Positions 7,301 to 14,839 of a DNA stretch of 42,558 nt are shown here, piece by piece; position 1 is the stretch's first letter; every line of letters begins with the position of its first letter. This stretch comes from a virus. The notes under the pieces were generated by a model. That model had not been told where the DNA came from. It made no database searches and was given only the letters and a program-made list of their open reading frames with translations. Both the position numbers and the translations under genes were made by a program. The stretch is taken from the IMG/VR virus record IMGVR_UViG_3300009537_000975, positions 1 through 42,558 of that record; one strand, written 5' to 3'.

Positions 7301-7503
7301 GCATCTTCTCCTAGTCGTAATACTTTGAGTTCTATGTAACAATAGTCTTCCATTTCCTCAAGTTTACGAATTGTATCGTCCCGTAATGACTTGAAGTCGG
7401 CACATTGCGTGTCGCCACCAATGTCTATTTTTACTTGATCGTAACCGTCGGCCGTTTTACGCACTTCCTTTTTGGTGGCCCACCATCTTAATTCATATTT
7501 CAT
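7297..7503 (-). CDS. Small hypothetical protein
   Basis: 68 residues, unrecognised. It begins MKYELRWWATKKEVRK, is rich in charged residues, and has a predicted strand-helix-strand character ending in YIELKVLRLGEDA. GAGGATG precedes the start. Its stop overlaps the start of the proteasome-like gene as ATGA, so the two are probably translationally coupled. It could be a partner or adaptor of that hydrolase, but nothing in the sequence proves this. Confidence 0.6.
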   Translation of the reverse strand: MKYELRWWATKKEVRKTADGYDQVKIDIGGDTQCADFKSLRDDTIRKLEEMEDYCYIELKVLRLGEDA

Positions 7504-7529
7504 TTGTAATTCATCCTCGACAGAATATC

Positions 7530-8381
7530 TTACTTAAATCTAATCCCTTTAACGGTTGTGTCAATAGGCGACTTCGCGTTCGCTCTAAATCGTGAGTTAT
7601 CAACTAAGTTAGGGATAAACCCCCACTTGTACATAAAGGATTGTACCGCTTCTCCCTCGCTTCTTTTAAATAACTCTGATTCTGCATCGCCACGGTTCTT
7701 TGTGGCGATACTTCCGAAGTGATAAAGATGCGCGCCGTAGTATCTCACAAATTTTAATTGATTTGTAAGTTCACACTTGAGCCAAAAATCCACGTCACAC
7801 CAAAACGGACTCTGATAAAATGTGTCAAATCCACCTACTGCCATATACCACCGCTTGCTAATGGCAAAGGGAAAAATACGGCCATCCTCCGTATATCTCT
7901 TTGGATCGCTTCTTTTGGTAACCGCAATTTCGTTCTCAAAGGTTAGCCATTCATCATACTTAAATTCCGAGGCCTTGCGCCCCAGATCATTAACAGTGAA
8001 GTTGAATATGCTCGGAACAGCTTCCACTTGGTTAACGGTGAGTGCCATATTTTCGGGAGACTCAGTTCCACAGATACCCGCATAAATTCTTTCATCCCAT
8101 TTATTCCCAAATACATTGTCGTCGTTCATGATGAATACGAACTCGTTGCTAGCGTTCATTACGCCCACATTGAGTGCGTATTGCATCCCCCGATTCTGTG
8201 GAAGATTCAAAATTCCAATTTTGTCTTTGTACTTTTCTATGACCTGCTGTGATTCTTCGGGATAACCGTCCACCACGACTACAATCTCTGTATCCTTTCG
8301 AACCTTATTCTCGACTGCTGATCTTAAACAGAGGTCTAAGTGGTCAGGCATCCGATACGTTGGAATAATTGCGCTAAGCAT
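7530..8381 (-). CDS. Family 2-like glycosyltransferase (GT-A)
   Basis: 283 residues. The start MLSAIIPTYRMPDHLDLCL, then EIVVVVDG, NRGMQYALNVGV and FIMNDDNVF (the DxD-type metal/nucleotide-sugar site), is the classic order of GT2 glycosyltransferases. The acceptor half contains a SDPKRYTEDGRIFPF stretch and GGFDTFY. It would transfer an activated sugar to a glycan acceptor in the cytoplasm. No membrane segment is evident. This is the last gene of the glycan island in transcription order, and it abuts the sulfotransferase gene (1-nt overlap). Confidence 0.85.
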   Translation of the reverse strand: MLSAIIPTYRMPDHLDLCLRSAVENKVRKDTEIVVVVDGYPEESQQVIEKYKDKIGILNLPQNRGMQYALNVGVMNASNEFVFIMNDDNVFGNKWDERIYAGICGTESPENMALTVNQVEAVPSIFNFTVNDLGRKASEFKYDEWLTFENEIAVTKRSDPKRYTEDGRIFPFAISKRWYMAVGGFDTFYQSPFWCDVDFWLKCELTNQLKFVRYYGAHLYHFGSIATKNRGDAESELFKRSEGEAVQSFMYKWGFIPNLVDNSRFRANAKSPIDTTVKGIRFK

Positions 8382-8968
8382 TAGTATCTGTAGTCAAATT
8401 GTGATAAGTCCATGTGATACATCTGAAGTATCACATCCCTTGTTTCGTCGTCGTATAAATCATGGTAGTCAATCGTCGGTTCAAACGGGAATGCCATTTC
8501 CGTTCCGAAAATACCCATATCACTCAGTATGGAAAGATAGTCTCCTATAATGTTCTCGTGCCTTCCAATCCGATTGATGTGTGGAGAGAGAAAGTCTACT
8601 TGCGGTCGCAAGTGAGATTCATGTGCATATGGGTCATCTTCAAATTGCTCTGGAAGGGATAGCACCCACGATTTGAATTCTACGCTCTTGTCACTACTAG
8701 ATAGCCACTGTGCTGCTATTCTCTCATATGGATTCCGAACAAACGCAAAAGAGAAGTAATCCTCCATATCCATAGCTTTGTCGGGGTCAGCCTTACGGAT
8801 AGCTCTCTGCAATTCTTTGTATGTTAGATAGTGGCCTGCAACGGGATAAGAGTGCAAGAATGGTTGGGGTGTAAATCCTATCAGTCTCAAACAGTTGTCT
8901 ATGTCAACTCCGCCCGTTTGCGGTATGCGAATGAATACCACCTTTTGACCGCTCCGTTCGTATATCAT
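8381..8968 (-). CDS. Carbohydrate sulfotransferase-like protein
   Basis: 195 residues. FIRIPQTGG (12-20) fits the 5'-phosphosulfate-binding loop of PAPS-dependent sulfotransferases (usual form F-h-x-PKTGGTS). FAFVRNPYERI (74-84) is the near-invariant 3'-phosphate-binding strand-helix. The C-terminal segment, with DLYDDETRDVILQMY and FDYRY, resembles the end of sulfotransferase_2 family members. The expected reaction is transfer of sulfate from PAPS to a sugar hydroxyl. The 5' loop has Gln in place of the usual Lys at PQTGG, which could affect activity. It is coupled to the SDR gene upstream by a 4-nt overlap, in keeping with a late decoration step on the glycan. Confidence 0.78.
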   Translation of the reverse strand: MIYERSGQKVVFIRIPQTGGVDIDNCLRLIGFTPQPFLHSYPVAGHYLTYKELQRAIRKADPDKAMDMEDYFSFAFVRNPYERIAAQWLSSSDKSVEFKSWVLSLPEQFEDDPYAHESHLRPQVDFLSPHINRIGRHENIIGDYLSILSDMGIFGTEMAFPFEPTIDYHDLYDDETRDVILQMYHMDLSQFDYRY

Positions 8969-10065
8969 ATGATTTCTCTCATCTTCTCGCCGTCAAGCTC
9001 CGCAACTTCCTTCCAGTAGCCATCTTCTAAAGCATCTTGGCGCCAGTATGGGTAGAGTTCGCTGTCTAGCTCGTAGTTAGTCCAGATGACTCTTTCTCTC
9101 TCCGGCTGTTCCAAAACCCACTTCCACATCTTCTTGACTCCCTCGTACAAATCAGTACGATGCTCAAAGTTAAGAATCTCTTGAGACTTGTGGTAAGTAG
9201 AGAACGCATACTTCACTTCATGCCGTGGTGGTAGGTGAATGATGGGCGAGTTGTCTGTATTGATACCTAATTCATACGCAGTATCAACTACTGTCTGTGC
9301 CAGATCGTTAATGCTGTATTCGTGAATGCCGCCTAGGTTGATTATCTGCTCTGACGCTTCTTTCTTCCATGCTGCTTTCCACATTGGTTCTAGCGAATCA
9401 TCAATGTAGCTGAACGCCCTCTTCTGTTCGCCGTCACCAAACACAGTGACCGGGTCACCTTTGAGAACCTTGTACATGAAGATACCAATGACGTTCCGAT
9501 ACGGGTCCCAGATGTTCTGTTTGGCACCATACACATTATGTGGCCTGAGAATACAATAGTCTAGACCGTGTTGTTCAGCTGCAATTTCAATGTCTCGTTC
9601 ACAGGCGGCCTTTGCCACACCATAAGGATCAATCGGATTTCTCAAATCGTTTTCACGAAACGGCGCTTGGCCATCACCATAGACCGCCATCGTAGACGTA
9701 AACACCAGTCGGTCAATCTTATGCTTAATGCAGCAATTGATGATGGTCGCCGTGGCAACTAAGTTGTTGATGTAGTTATACCGGCGGATAAACGGGCTCA
9801 AGCACTCAGCTGCATAGGCGGCGAAGTGGAATACATAATCCGGCTTGTGTTTCTCGAAAATTGCGTTCATTGACTCGCTAGCAGAGACATCGCATTCAAA
9901 AAAGATGACTTTCTCATTTACATTCTCAATGAAACCGCCACTCAAGTCATCAATGCCGATGATAGTTGCGCCTGGCACGTGCTCCACAATATAATCTGCG
10001 AGGCGTGAACCCATTAGGCCCGCTGCGCCTGTGATCAATACTACGGGTGGTCTGCTGTTACTCAT
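8965..10065 (-). CDS. NAD-dependent sugar-nucleotide epimerase/dehydratase (extended SDR)
   Basis: 366 residues. The NAD-binding motif GAAGLMGS is near residues 13-20. TSTMAVYG gives the catalytic Ser/Thr segment, and YGVAK gives the Tyr-xxx-Lys pair. RPHNVYG and the C-terminal FGDGEQKRAFSYIDD are typical of UDP-glucose 4-epimerase-like SDRs. The product is probably an epimerised or dehydrated nucleotide sugar; the exact substrate cannot be read from sequence. It overlaps the GMD-like gene upstream by 4 nt, suggesting that the two could act in sequence on a GDP-sugar. The 40-residue C-terminal extension rich in Trp, Tyr and Glu is unusual. Confidence 0.82.
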   Translation of the reverse strand: MSNSRPPVVLITGAAGLMGSRLADYIVEHVPGATIIGIDDLSGGFIENVNEKVIFFECDVSASESMNAIFEKHKPDYVFHFAAYAAECLSPFIRRYNYINNLVATATIINCCIKHKIDRLVFTSTMAVYGDGQAPFRENDLRNPIDPYGVAKAACERDIEIAAEQHGLDYCILRPHNVYGAKQNIWDPYRNVIGIFMYKVLKGDPVTVFGDGEQKRAFSYIDDSLEPMWKAAWKKEASEQIINLGGIHEYSINDLAQTVVDTAYELGINTDNSPIIHLPPRHEVKYAFSTYHKSQEILNFEHRTDLYEGVKKMWKWVLEQPERERVIWTNYELDSELYPYWRQDALEDGYWKEVAELDGEKMREII

Positions 10066-11075
10066 ATTACTACCTCAATAGGCCAGTTTTCTAGACGTGG
10101 ATAGCCAGTTTCATCCCACGCCGCAATTAGCATCTCGTCTACCATTTCCTCAAAGGTGTACATCGGTCGCCAACGTAATATATTAAACGCCTTAGTTGGA
10201 TCACCTTTAAGATACCAAATCTCGTTGGGCCTAACAAATTTCGGATTCATTACTATATGCTTTTTCGGGTCTAACTGCAACCTACCGAATACGTGCATAA
10301 TGAAATCCTCTAAGTAGTGTGGTTCGCCAGTAGCAATCACAAAATCATTCGGCTGCTCTTGCTGAAGCATCAACCACATAGCCTTCACATAGTCTGACGC
10401 GTGTCCCCAATCTCGCGCCACCTTAAGGTTTCCAAGCTCGAGCGTTTCCGAATTTCCCGTTGCGATGGATACGGCACCTTGTACAATCTTCTGTGTCACA
10501 AACGCTGATCCTCTGCGCGGAGATTCATGATTGAACAGAATTCCACTGGTGGCGAACATGCCGTATACTTTACGATAGCTGGTCACCATATTGTGTGCAA
10601 ACAATTTGGCAGCGCCATAAGGACTTACTGGACGCATCGGGGTGTCTTCGTTCTGTGACTTGTCATTTTCATGCGAGGTGCCAAACATTTCAGAAGTGCT
10701 AGCCTGATAAAATCTAATGTTATTGTTATGTGCTCTACACGACTCTAATACATTCAATGCTCCGAGGGCATTAACCTGCATTGTATATACCGGCATATCA
10801 AAGCTGATTCTTACTTGACTCTGGCCTGCTAGGTTGTAAACTTCATGTGGGTTTGATGCTTCCACTGCTGCTCTAACAGAGGCGCTATCAGTCACATCTG
10901 CATACTCAAAATTGATTTCACTCTCAAGATGTTTAGAGTTTCCCAACTCTTCTTCTTGGACGGCCTTTCGGCGAATCGTTCCAAAAACTTCGTAATCCTT
11001 AGCAAGAAGATGTTCGGCTAAATAGCTACCGTCCTGTCCCGTGATACCAGTAATCAGTGCTCTACGTTTTTCCAT
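10062..11075 (-). CDS. gmd: GDP-mannose 4,6-dehydratase-like enzyme (GMD/DmhA family)
   Basis: 337 residues. TGITGQDGSYL (9-19), YNLAGQSQV, YQASTSEMFG, YGAAK, FNHESPRRG and RDWGHASDYV appear in order and are diagnostic of GDP-mannose 4,6-dehydratases. The reaction is GDP-mannose to GDP-4-keto-6-deoxymannose, using bound NADP. Because GmhA- and HddA-like heptose genes occur in the same island, the substrate could instead be GDP-D-glycero-D-manno-heptose, as for DmhA enzymes that make 6-deoxyheptose (inference). AAGGAA lies 8 nt before ATG. The next SDR overlaps by 4 nt and is a candidate for the following epimerase/reductase step. Confidence 0.9.
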   Translation of the reverse strand: MEKRRALITGITGQDGSYLAEHLLAKDYEVFGTIRRKAVQEEELGNSKHLESEINFEYADVTDSASVRAAVEASNPHEVYNLAGQSQVRISFDMPVYTMQVNALGALNVLESCRAHNNNIRFYQASTSEMFGTSHENDKSQNEDTPMRPVSPYGAAKLFAHNMVTSYRKVYGMFATSGILFNHESPRRGSAFVTQKIVQGAVSIATGNSETLELGNLKVARDWGHASDYVKAMWLMLQQEQPNDFVIATGEPHYLEDFIMHVFGRLQLDPKKHIVMNPKFVRPNEIWYLKGDPTKAFNILRWRPMYTFEEMVDEMLIAAWDETGYPRLENWPIEVVI

Positions 11076-11078
11076 ATT

Positions 11079-11219
11079 CTATTCCTTAAATGCATCTGTT
11101 GGGCCGCCACAAGTTGGACAGCATATCAATTTACCCCATATACCTCTATCGGTCTGGCGGTGAACAAACCAATCACACTTAACGCAGAAAATCTTATAGA
11201 GGACTTTGAATCCGGGCAT
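11079..11219 (-). CDS. Small zinc-ribbon protein
   Basis: 46 residues. I found it by reading the 118-nt interval upstream of gmd. It encodes MPGFKVLYKIFCVKCDWF, then a basic turn, and CCPTCGG; CxxC pairs at residues 12/15 and 33/36 form a zinc ribbon. ATG 11219 has GGGAG 7 nt upstream; another in-frame ATG at 11234 has a poorer site. The stop is TAG at 11079-11081, 3 nt before the gmd ATG, which fits operon coupling. It overlaps the 3' end of the broken homing-endonuclease frame by about 26 nt. The function is unknown. Confidence 0.7.
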   Translation of the reverse strand: MPGFKVLYKIFCVKCDWFVHRQTDRGIWGKLICCPTCGGPTDAFKE

Positions 11220-11439
11220 TTGTAAATCTCCCATTTTTGTTTCTCAATCTATTTTTCACAGCTTCACTCTGTGCTGGACATTTCTTTCCAGTTCGTCGGC
11301 GGTTAGCTTCGGCTATCTTTTCTCTCGCTTCTTTTGTCCATAATCTTTTTCTATTAAGTTCTCTTAGTGCAGGCCTCTTTTTTCCTAACCACGGACCAGG
11401 CTTGCCGCGCAATGCTAAACTTATTCTTCGCTTCGTTAT
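11194..11439 (-). pseudogene. C-terminal NUMOD3-type part of the interrupted GIY-YIG endonuclease
   Basis: This is an open frame of 82 codons, directly continuous with the GIY-YIG frame after a single TAG at 11440-11442. It reads ITKRRISLALRGKPGPWLG and then WTKEAREKIAEANRRRTGK, which match the repeated TKxKIS-A-G-K pattern of NUMOD3 DNA-binding modules found behind GIY-YIG domains. There is no stop until 11194. A TTG at 11412 could in principle restart translation, but no good ribosome site is evident. It is best read as the severed DNA-binding half of a homing endonuclease. Confidence 0.7.
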
Positions 11440-11742
11440 CTAAGGAAGAGAACCATTTTCACCACCCGGCAATATGTTATACACATTCTTATCGGCGGCT
11501 ATTCTTGTAGTCTCTTCCTTGTTCAATTCTTCTATGGTATCAACTTCGCACACTACATTAAATTCAAAGTTAGATTCACCGTATTTATTCCACGCTCTTT
11601 GCAAATGCCTATTCTCATGCACGCAGCTGCGAAGTTTAGACCGATGGGCTCGCCACCTACCACGGGGATCTTTTTGTATCGTTTGCCCTATTAACTTTCT
11701 TCCATTCAATTTGTTTGTTATCTCATAAATGGAACCAATCAT
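11440..11742 (-). CDS. GIY-YIG homing endonuclease, truncated by an amber codon
   Basis: 100 residues from ATG 11742, which has AGGAG 9 nt upstream; an upstream alternative would lie deep inside the neighbouring gene. The GIY strand is GSIYEITNKLNGRK and the YIG strand is KLIGQT (17-22). RGRWRAHRS supplies the Arg/His region, LQRAWNKYGESNFEF is the family signature helix, a Glu-containing helix follows near 71-78, and the frame ends YNILPGG. Such proteins nick DNA to spread their own gene. It ends in TAG exactly where NUMOD3 modules begin. It overlaps the end of the GT9-like gene by 20 nt, as an inserted free-standing homing gene would. Confidence 0.8.
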   Translation of the reverse strand: MIGSIYEITNKLNGRKLIGQTIQKDPRGRWRAHRSKLRSCVHENRHLQRAWNKYGESNFEFNVVCEVDTIEELNKEETTRIAADKNVYNILPGGENGSLP

Positions 11743-12652
11743 ACTTAAAATCTCCTGCTGTTTTTTCTCCCCCAAAAACCGCTAACATTTCGTTCGTAAC
11801 TTCTCCGTCCGTTAAATATGGATTTAGATCAATGTGTCCGGCGTCAGGAAAATAATATCGTGGTCCTAATTTTGGCTCTGTAATTTTCTTGATTACACCG
11901 TTGATACCATAGAGTTGCCACACAAAATCACTCGTCAATATTGTTTTTGTTCCTACTCCACAGGCAACATTAGCCAATCCACCTTCGGCGCCGATGAAAT
12001 ATTCTGCTCTCTTTATGACCGATGTATCCCACAGAAGGGATCGGTAAACATCTTCCTCCGTACCCCATCTGCGTGACACGTCAGTAGTGGTGATACCAGG
12101 TACCAAACCTACCTCAACCAAAGTAAATTCTTCAGCCAAATCTGAAACAATGCGTTCTGTGTTTCTCAGTCTGCCGCCGTATCCCTTAAACGGAACATCT
12201 ATTCCCTTAGTGTATTCCTCTAGAGTGAACCCATACGCCTTTGCTCTCCAGCTATCTAATTGCATAACTGCAGTGAACGGGTCGGGATATGTCTCTGCCA
12301 CCTTCTCGTCCAGTTCGGGGTCAGTCCAAATCTCGAATTCTGTATCGGGATTTTGTACCCCACATTCCCTTTGGAATTGTAGAGGCGGTGGAATGTCCTT
12401 GCGAGTCTCCGTCAGCTCAAATTCCTTGTCATAACCGCTGATGTGAATTCCATGTAGCGGATGATGTGAAGGATAAGCTAGCATGATAACGTTATCAATG
12501 TAAGGATTCAGATTAAGTAGTTTCTCAACTTGTCTAATTCCACACGACATATCCACAATTTCGAACTGCCCTTCTTCTTTGAGTTTCTTGGCAACGCTGC
12601 TAGCAAACAGCACATCGCCCATAAAACCATACGGTTTAATCAGTGCTCTCAT
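11723..12652 (-). CDS. GT9/heptosyltransferase-like glycosyltransferase
   Basis: 309 residues. It starts MRALIKPYGFMGDVLFASSVAKKL, like the N-terminal strand-loop-helix of ADP-heptose:LPS heptosyltransferases (xRxxGxGDxLxxxP). The C-terminal YFIGAEGGLANVACGVGTK corresponds to the GT-B nucleotide-sugar-binding segment. It would transfer a heptose-like sugar to a glycan acceptor. It overlaps the DUF6165 gene upstream by 17 nt, and its 3' end overlaps the homing endonuclease start. The middle is more divergent than in true WaaF/WaaC, so donor specificity is open. Confidence 0.72.
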   Translation of the reverse strand: MRALIKPYGFMGDVLFASSVAKKLKEEGQFEIVDMSCGIRQVEKLLNLNPYIDNVIMLAYPSHHPLHGIHISGYDKEFELTETRKDIPPPLQFQRECGVQNPDTEFEIWTDPELDEKVAETYPDPFTAVMQLDSWRAKAYGFTLEEYTKGIDVPFKGYGGRLRNTERIVSDLAEEFTLVEVGLVPGITTTDVSRRWGTEEDVYRSLLWDTSVIKRAEYFIGAEGGLANVACGVGTKTILTSDFVWQLYGINGVIKKITEPKLGPRYYFPDAGHIDLNPYLTDGEVTNEMLAVFGGEKTAGDFKYDWFHL

Positions 12653-13046
12653 CTGTCTCCGCCTTAGTATAATCGGTGTACTCTTTTTCTTCTACAAGTA
12701 ACGATTTAGTTTCCTCATTGATTCTGCGCTTGATAGCAGCTCGGTCGTCATTTATCAAATAAACGGAACGAGCCAGCTCAACAAAGTTTTCATCAAATTC
12801 TTGCTTGGCTTCCTTCTCTCTAATCTTGTCCTCAATAATCCAAAGAGCAGAGTTGACTTCTAAAAGCTCATTGTAGTCGTCACTGAGCAACCATTCATCT
12901 AGAGAATTCTCTATCGCTGAATCTAGCAGACACGCCAGTTCTCGTTGAACGTTCTCTTTCTTTGGCCCTTCAGCAAGCTTATTCAGTTTGATTTCTAGAA
13001 TAGTCATCTTATCCAATAAGTCACCGTTGCTGATTTCTACTTTCAT
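12636..13046 (-). CDS. DUF6165-like protein
   Basis: 136 residues. The start MKVEISNGDLLDKMTILEIKL closely matches the N-terminal signature of DUF6165 proteins (xxxSNGELLDKITILEIKLxRI), which I recall as often encoded in surface-polysaccharide loci. The rest is a charged, helical, probably coiled-coil body. The role is unknown; its place between a methyltransferase-like gene and a heptosyltransferase-like gene supports a function in glycan assembly or in partner binding. Confidence 0.75.
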   Translation of the reverse strand: MKVEISNGDLLDKMTILEIKLNKLAEGPKKENVQRELACLLDSAIENSLDEWLLSDDYNELLEVNSALWIIEDKIREKEAKQEFDENFVELARSVYLINDDRAAIKRRINEETKSLLVEEKEYTDYTKAETDESTD

Positions 13047-13054
13047 AATCTACC

Positions 13055-13696
13055 TCACTTGCTTTTTCGCTGATACGATTGCTTATAGCATAAGCCGCCT
13101 TCTCCTAATGGAATGAATTCGAAACCATGATCCACTAACCACTTATCAATCAGGGTATGATCGTATTGGTCTGTGTTATCAAACTGAAATACTGCACCCA
13201 CAGGAGCTCGGGCTTCGAAGAATTCAATCTCCACTTGAACCGACTCGTTATTGTGCGGCCCATCGAAGTAGACGTATGCGTATTCATTGACTACCGAAGA
13301 TGTGTAGTCGTGAACGGGAATACCAGTAGCAAACCGCTCGAAAAATTCCACATCTCTCATAATAAACAGAAGAAATTCTTGGTTCGTTATAGAGCACCAA
13401 TTGTACAAGTCTCGTAGAGTTTCTCGCTTCATTTCATTGGTATAGTCTATCCTACGATATCCACCGTGGTCGTGGTACTCTATGTTACCCCACGGGTCAA
13501 TTCCCACATGCACTCGTTTGTCATCATTGTGTTGACACGAACTCATAATCGTGGCGCTTCCCAATCCCCGGCGAACTCCGATCTCGCACGTCAATCCTGG
13601 TACGCCCTTAATCAGTTTAGCACCATCCTCCATCACAAAATATGCTTCGTCAGGAGCATCTCCGTGAAAGTCAATTCCATCTACGTTCATTGGCAT
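13055..13696 (-). CDS. SAM-methyltransferase-fold protein, paralogue of the gene at 23009-23650
   Basis: 213 residues. VPGLTCEIGVRRGLGSATI (33-51) is the motif I glycine-rich SAM loop. VGIDPWGNIEYHD, RDVEFFERFATGIPVHD and YVYFDGPHNN follow. The same string of motifs in the same order is found in the protein at 23009-23650, so the two are paralogues within one island. The likely job is O-methylation of a sugar, but methyltransferase-24-like folds are sometimes non-catalytic. GAGG lies 8 nt before the ATG. Confidence 0.7.
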   Translation of the reverse strand: MPMNVDGIDFHGDAPDEAYFVMEDGAKLIKGVPGLTCEIGVRRGLGSATIMSSCQHNDDKRVHVGIDPWGNIEYHDHGGYRRIDYTNEMKRETLRDLYNWCSITNQEFLLFIMRDVEFFERFATGIPVHDYTSSVVNEYAYVYFDGPHNNESVQVEIEFFEARAPVGAVFQFDNTDQYDHTLIDKWLVDHGFEFIPLGEGGLCYKQSYQRKSK

Positions 13697-13719
13697 TTAG
13701 TTTTCCTCATTGTTAATTG

Positions 13720-14838
13720 TCATGCCTCTCGTAATACTCCTAGTTCGCGCATTCGTTTTTCCGCTTCAAGATAGGTGTTTCTAAGGCCTGGTTGTTCGCA
13801 AGCCCATTCTATATACGAGAGAACGATTGCATCTTGGCTTTCTAACGGACACCACCCAAACTTAGTGAGAGCTGATGCGTCAGAAAAAATGTGGCGGGTA
13901 TCGCCCATGCGGTACAAGCTCGGCACAACTGGCTCAGGCACCAAATAACCTAGCCCAGATTGGTTGATAACCATATCAGCTAATTCTCGCACGGTCACCT
14001 GCCGCATACCACCTACATTAAAAGACTGACCATGCATTTCTGGATTATCCAGAGGCAGCAAGTTGGCCGACACAACATCAAACACCGACACATAGTCACG
14101 CAACTGACACCCATCTTCAAAACAAACTGGACTCGCGTTGTTCAATACAGAAACCACAAAAGATCGTAGTGCGCCTGAGTATGCATTTCGGAATGACTGC
14201 CGTGGCCCTTGAACGATGGAGTATCGGAACGCCACGGACGGGATGCCGTATCTCTCGCCAAACGCTCTGGCCATGTCATCTTGGTCACGTTTCGAAAAAG
14301 CATAAGCGTTGTGCGGGTTCATGGTTTCTTCAGGAGTCCATTCCGGTTGTATCTCGGCTACACACTCAGGACAGAGATGGTTCCATGAGGCTCGTTCAAG
14401 TTGTTCTGGTGACCGTGGGCCTGGATAGATGGTGCCGTGCTGCTCGCACCAATAACGGCCTTCACCATAGACAGCCTGTGATGAACCCATCACCACTAGT
14501 TCGACATTTCCTCTGTCCGCTACAATTAACTCGTATAGAAGTGCTGTGCCGCCAGAGTTGGTAGTGAAGAATGTAGAAAAGTCAGGCAGATGGTCCTGAT
14601 ACGCCGCCATATGATACACTACAGACACTCCATTAAGTGCCTGCCGCATCACATTTCTATCTCGTACATCGCCGTGAATGAATTCTATTTCGGATGATAG
14701 ATATGATGGCACCTTTCCGTCATGTACTGGCGGTAAAAGAGAATCCAATACCCGCACGTCATATCCACGTTCCAACAGTGCATCTACTGTATGGGAACCG
14801 ATGAATCCGGCTCCACCAGTTACAAGAACTCGCGTCAT
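13720..14838 (-). CDS. dTDP-L-rhamnose 4-epimerase-type SDR with metal-binding-like insert
   Basis: 372 residues. GGAGFIGSHTVDA (8-20) binds NAD, MGSSQAVYG (117-125) holds the catalytic Ser, and YAFSK (179-183) the Tyr-xxx-Lys pair. Between Ser and Tyr lies a 50-residue insert with WCEQHG (C131, H134), YPGPRS and HLCPEC (C156, C159), a zinc-knuckle-like loop. I know this insert from the WbiB-type dTDP-L-rhamnose 4-epimerases, whose C-half also has GPRQS and EDGxxxRDYV as here. The product would be dTDP-6-deoxy-L-talose. RmlA and RmlB are present in the island, but RmlC and RmlD are not seen in this window. Confidence 0.75.
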   Translation of the reverse strand: MTRVLVTGGAGFIGSHTVDALLERGYDVRVLDSLLPPVHDGKVPSYLSSEIEFIHGDVRDRNVMRQALNGVSVVYHMAAYQDHLPDFSTFFTTNSGGTALLYELIVADRGNVELVVMGSSQAVYGEGRYWCEQHGTIYPGPRSPEQLERASWNHLCPECVAEIQPEWTPEETMNPHNAYAFSKRDQDDMARAFGERYGIPSVAFRYSIVQGPRQSFRNAYSGALRSFVVSVLNNASPVCFEDGCQLRDYVSVFDVVSANLLPLDNPEMHGQSFNVGGMRQVTVRELADMVINQSGLGYLVPEPVVPSLYRMGDTRHIFSDASALTKFGWCPLESQDAIVLSYIEWACEQPGLRNTYLEAEKRMRELGVLREA

Positions 14839-14839
14839 A

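Noticed and set aside
11440-11442. TAG as a reassigned sense codon (phage genetic code 15)
   Set aside because: The genes at 2920-4605, 4713-5000 and 11079-11219 end naturally in TAG, so amber is a normal stop here.
11723-12652. Definite WaaF/WaaC heptosyltransferase
   Set aside because: Ends match GT9, but the middle is too divergent to name the donor; kept as GT9-like.
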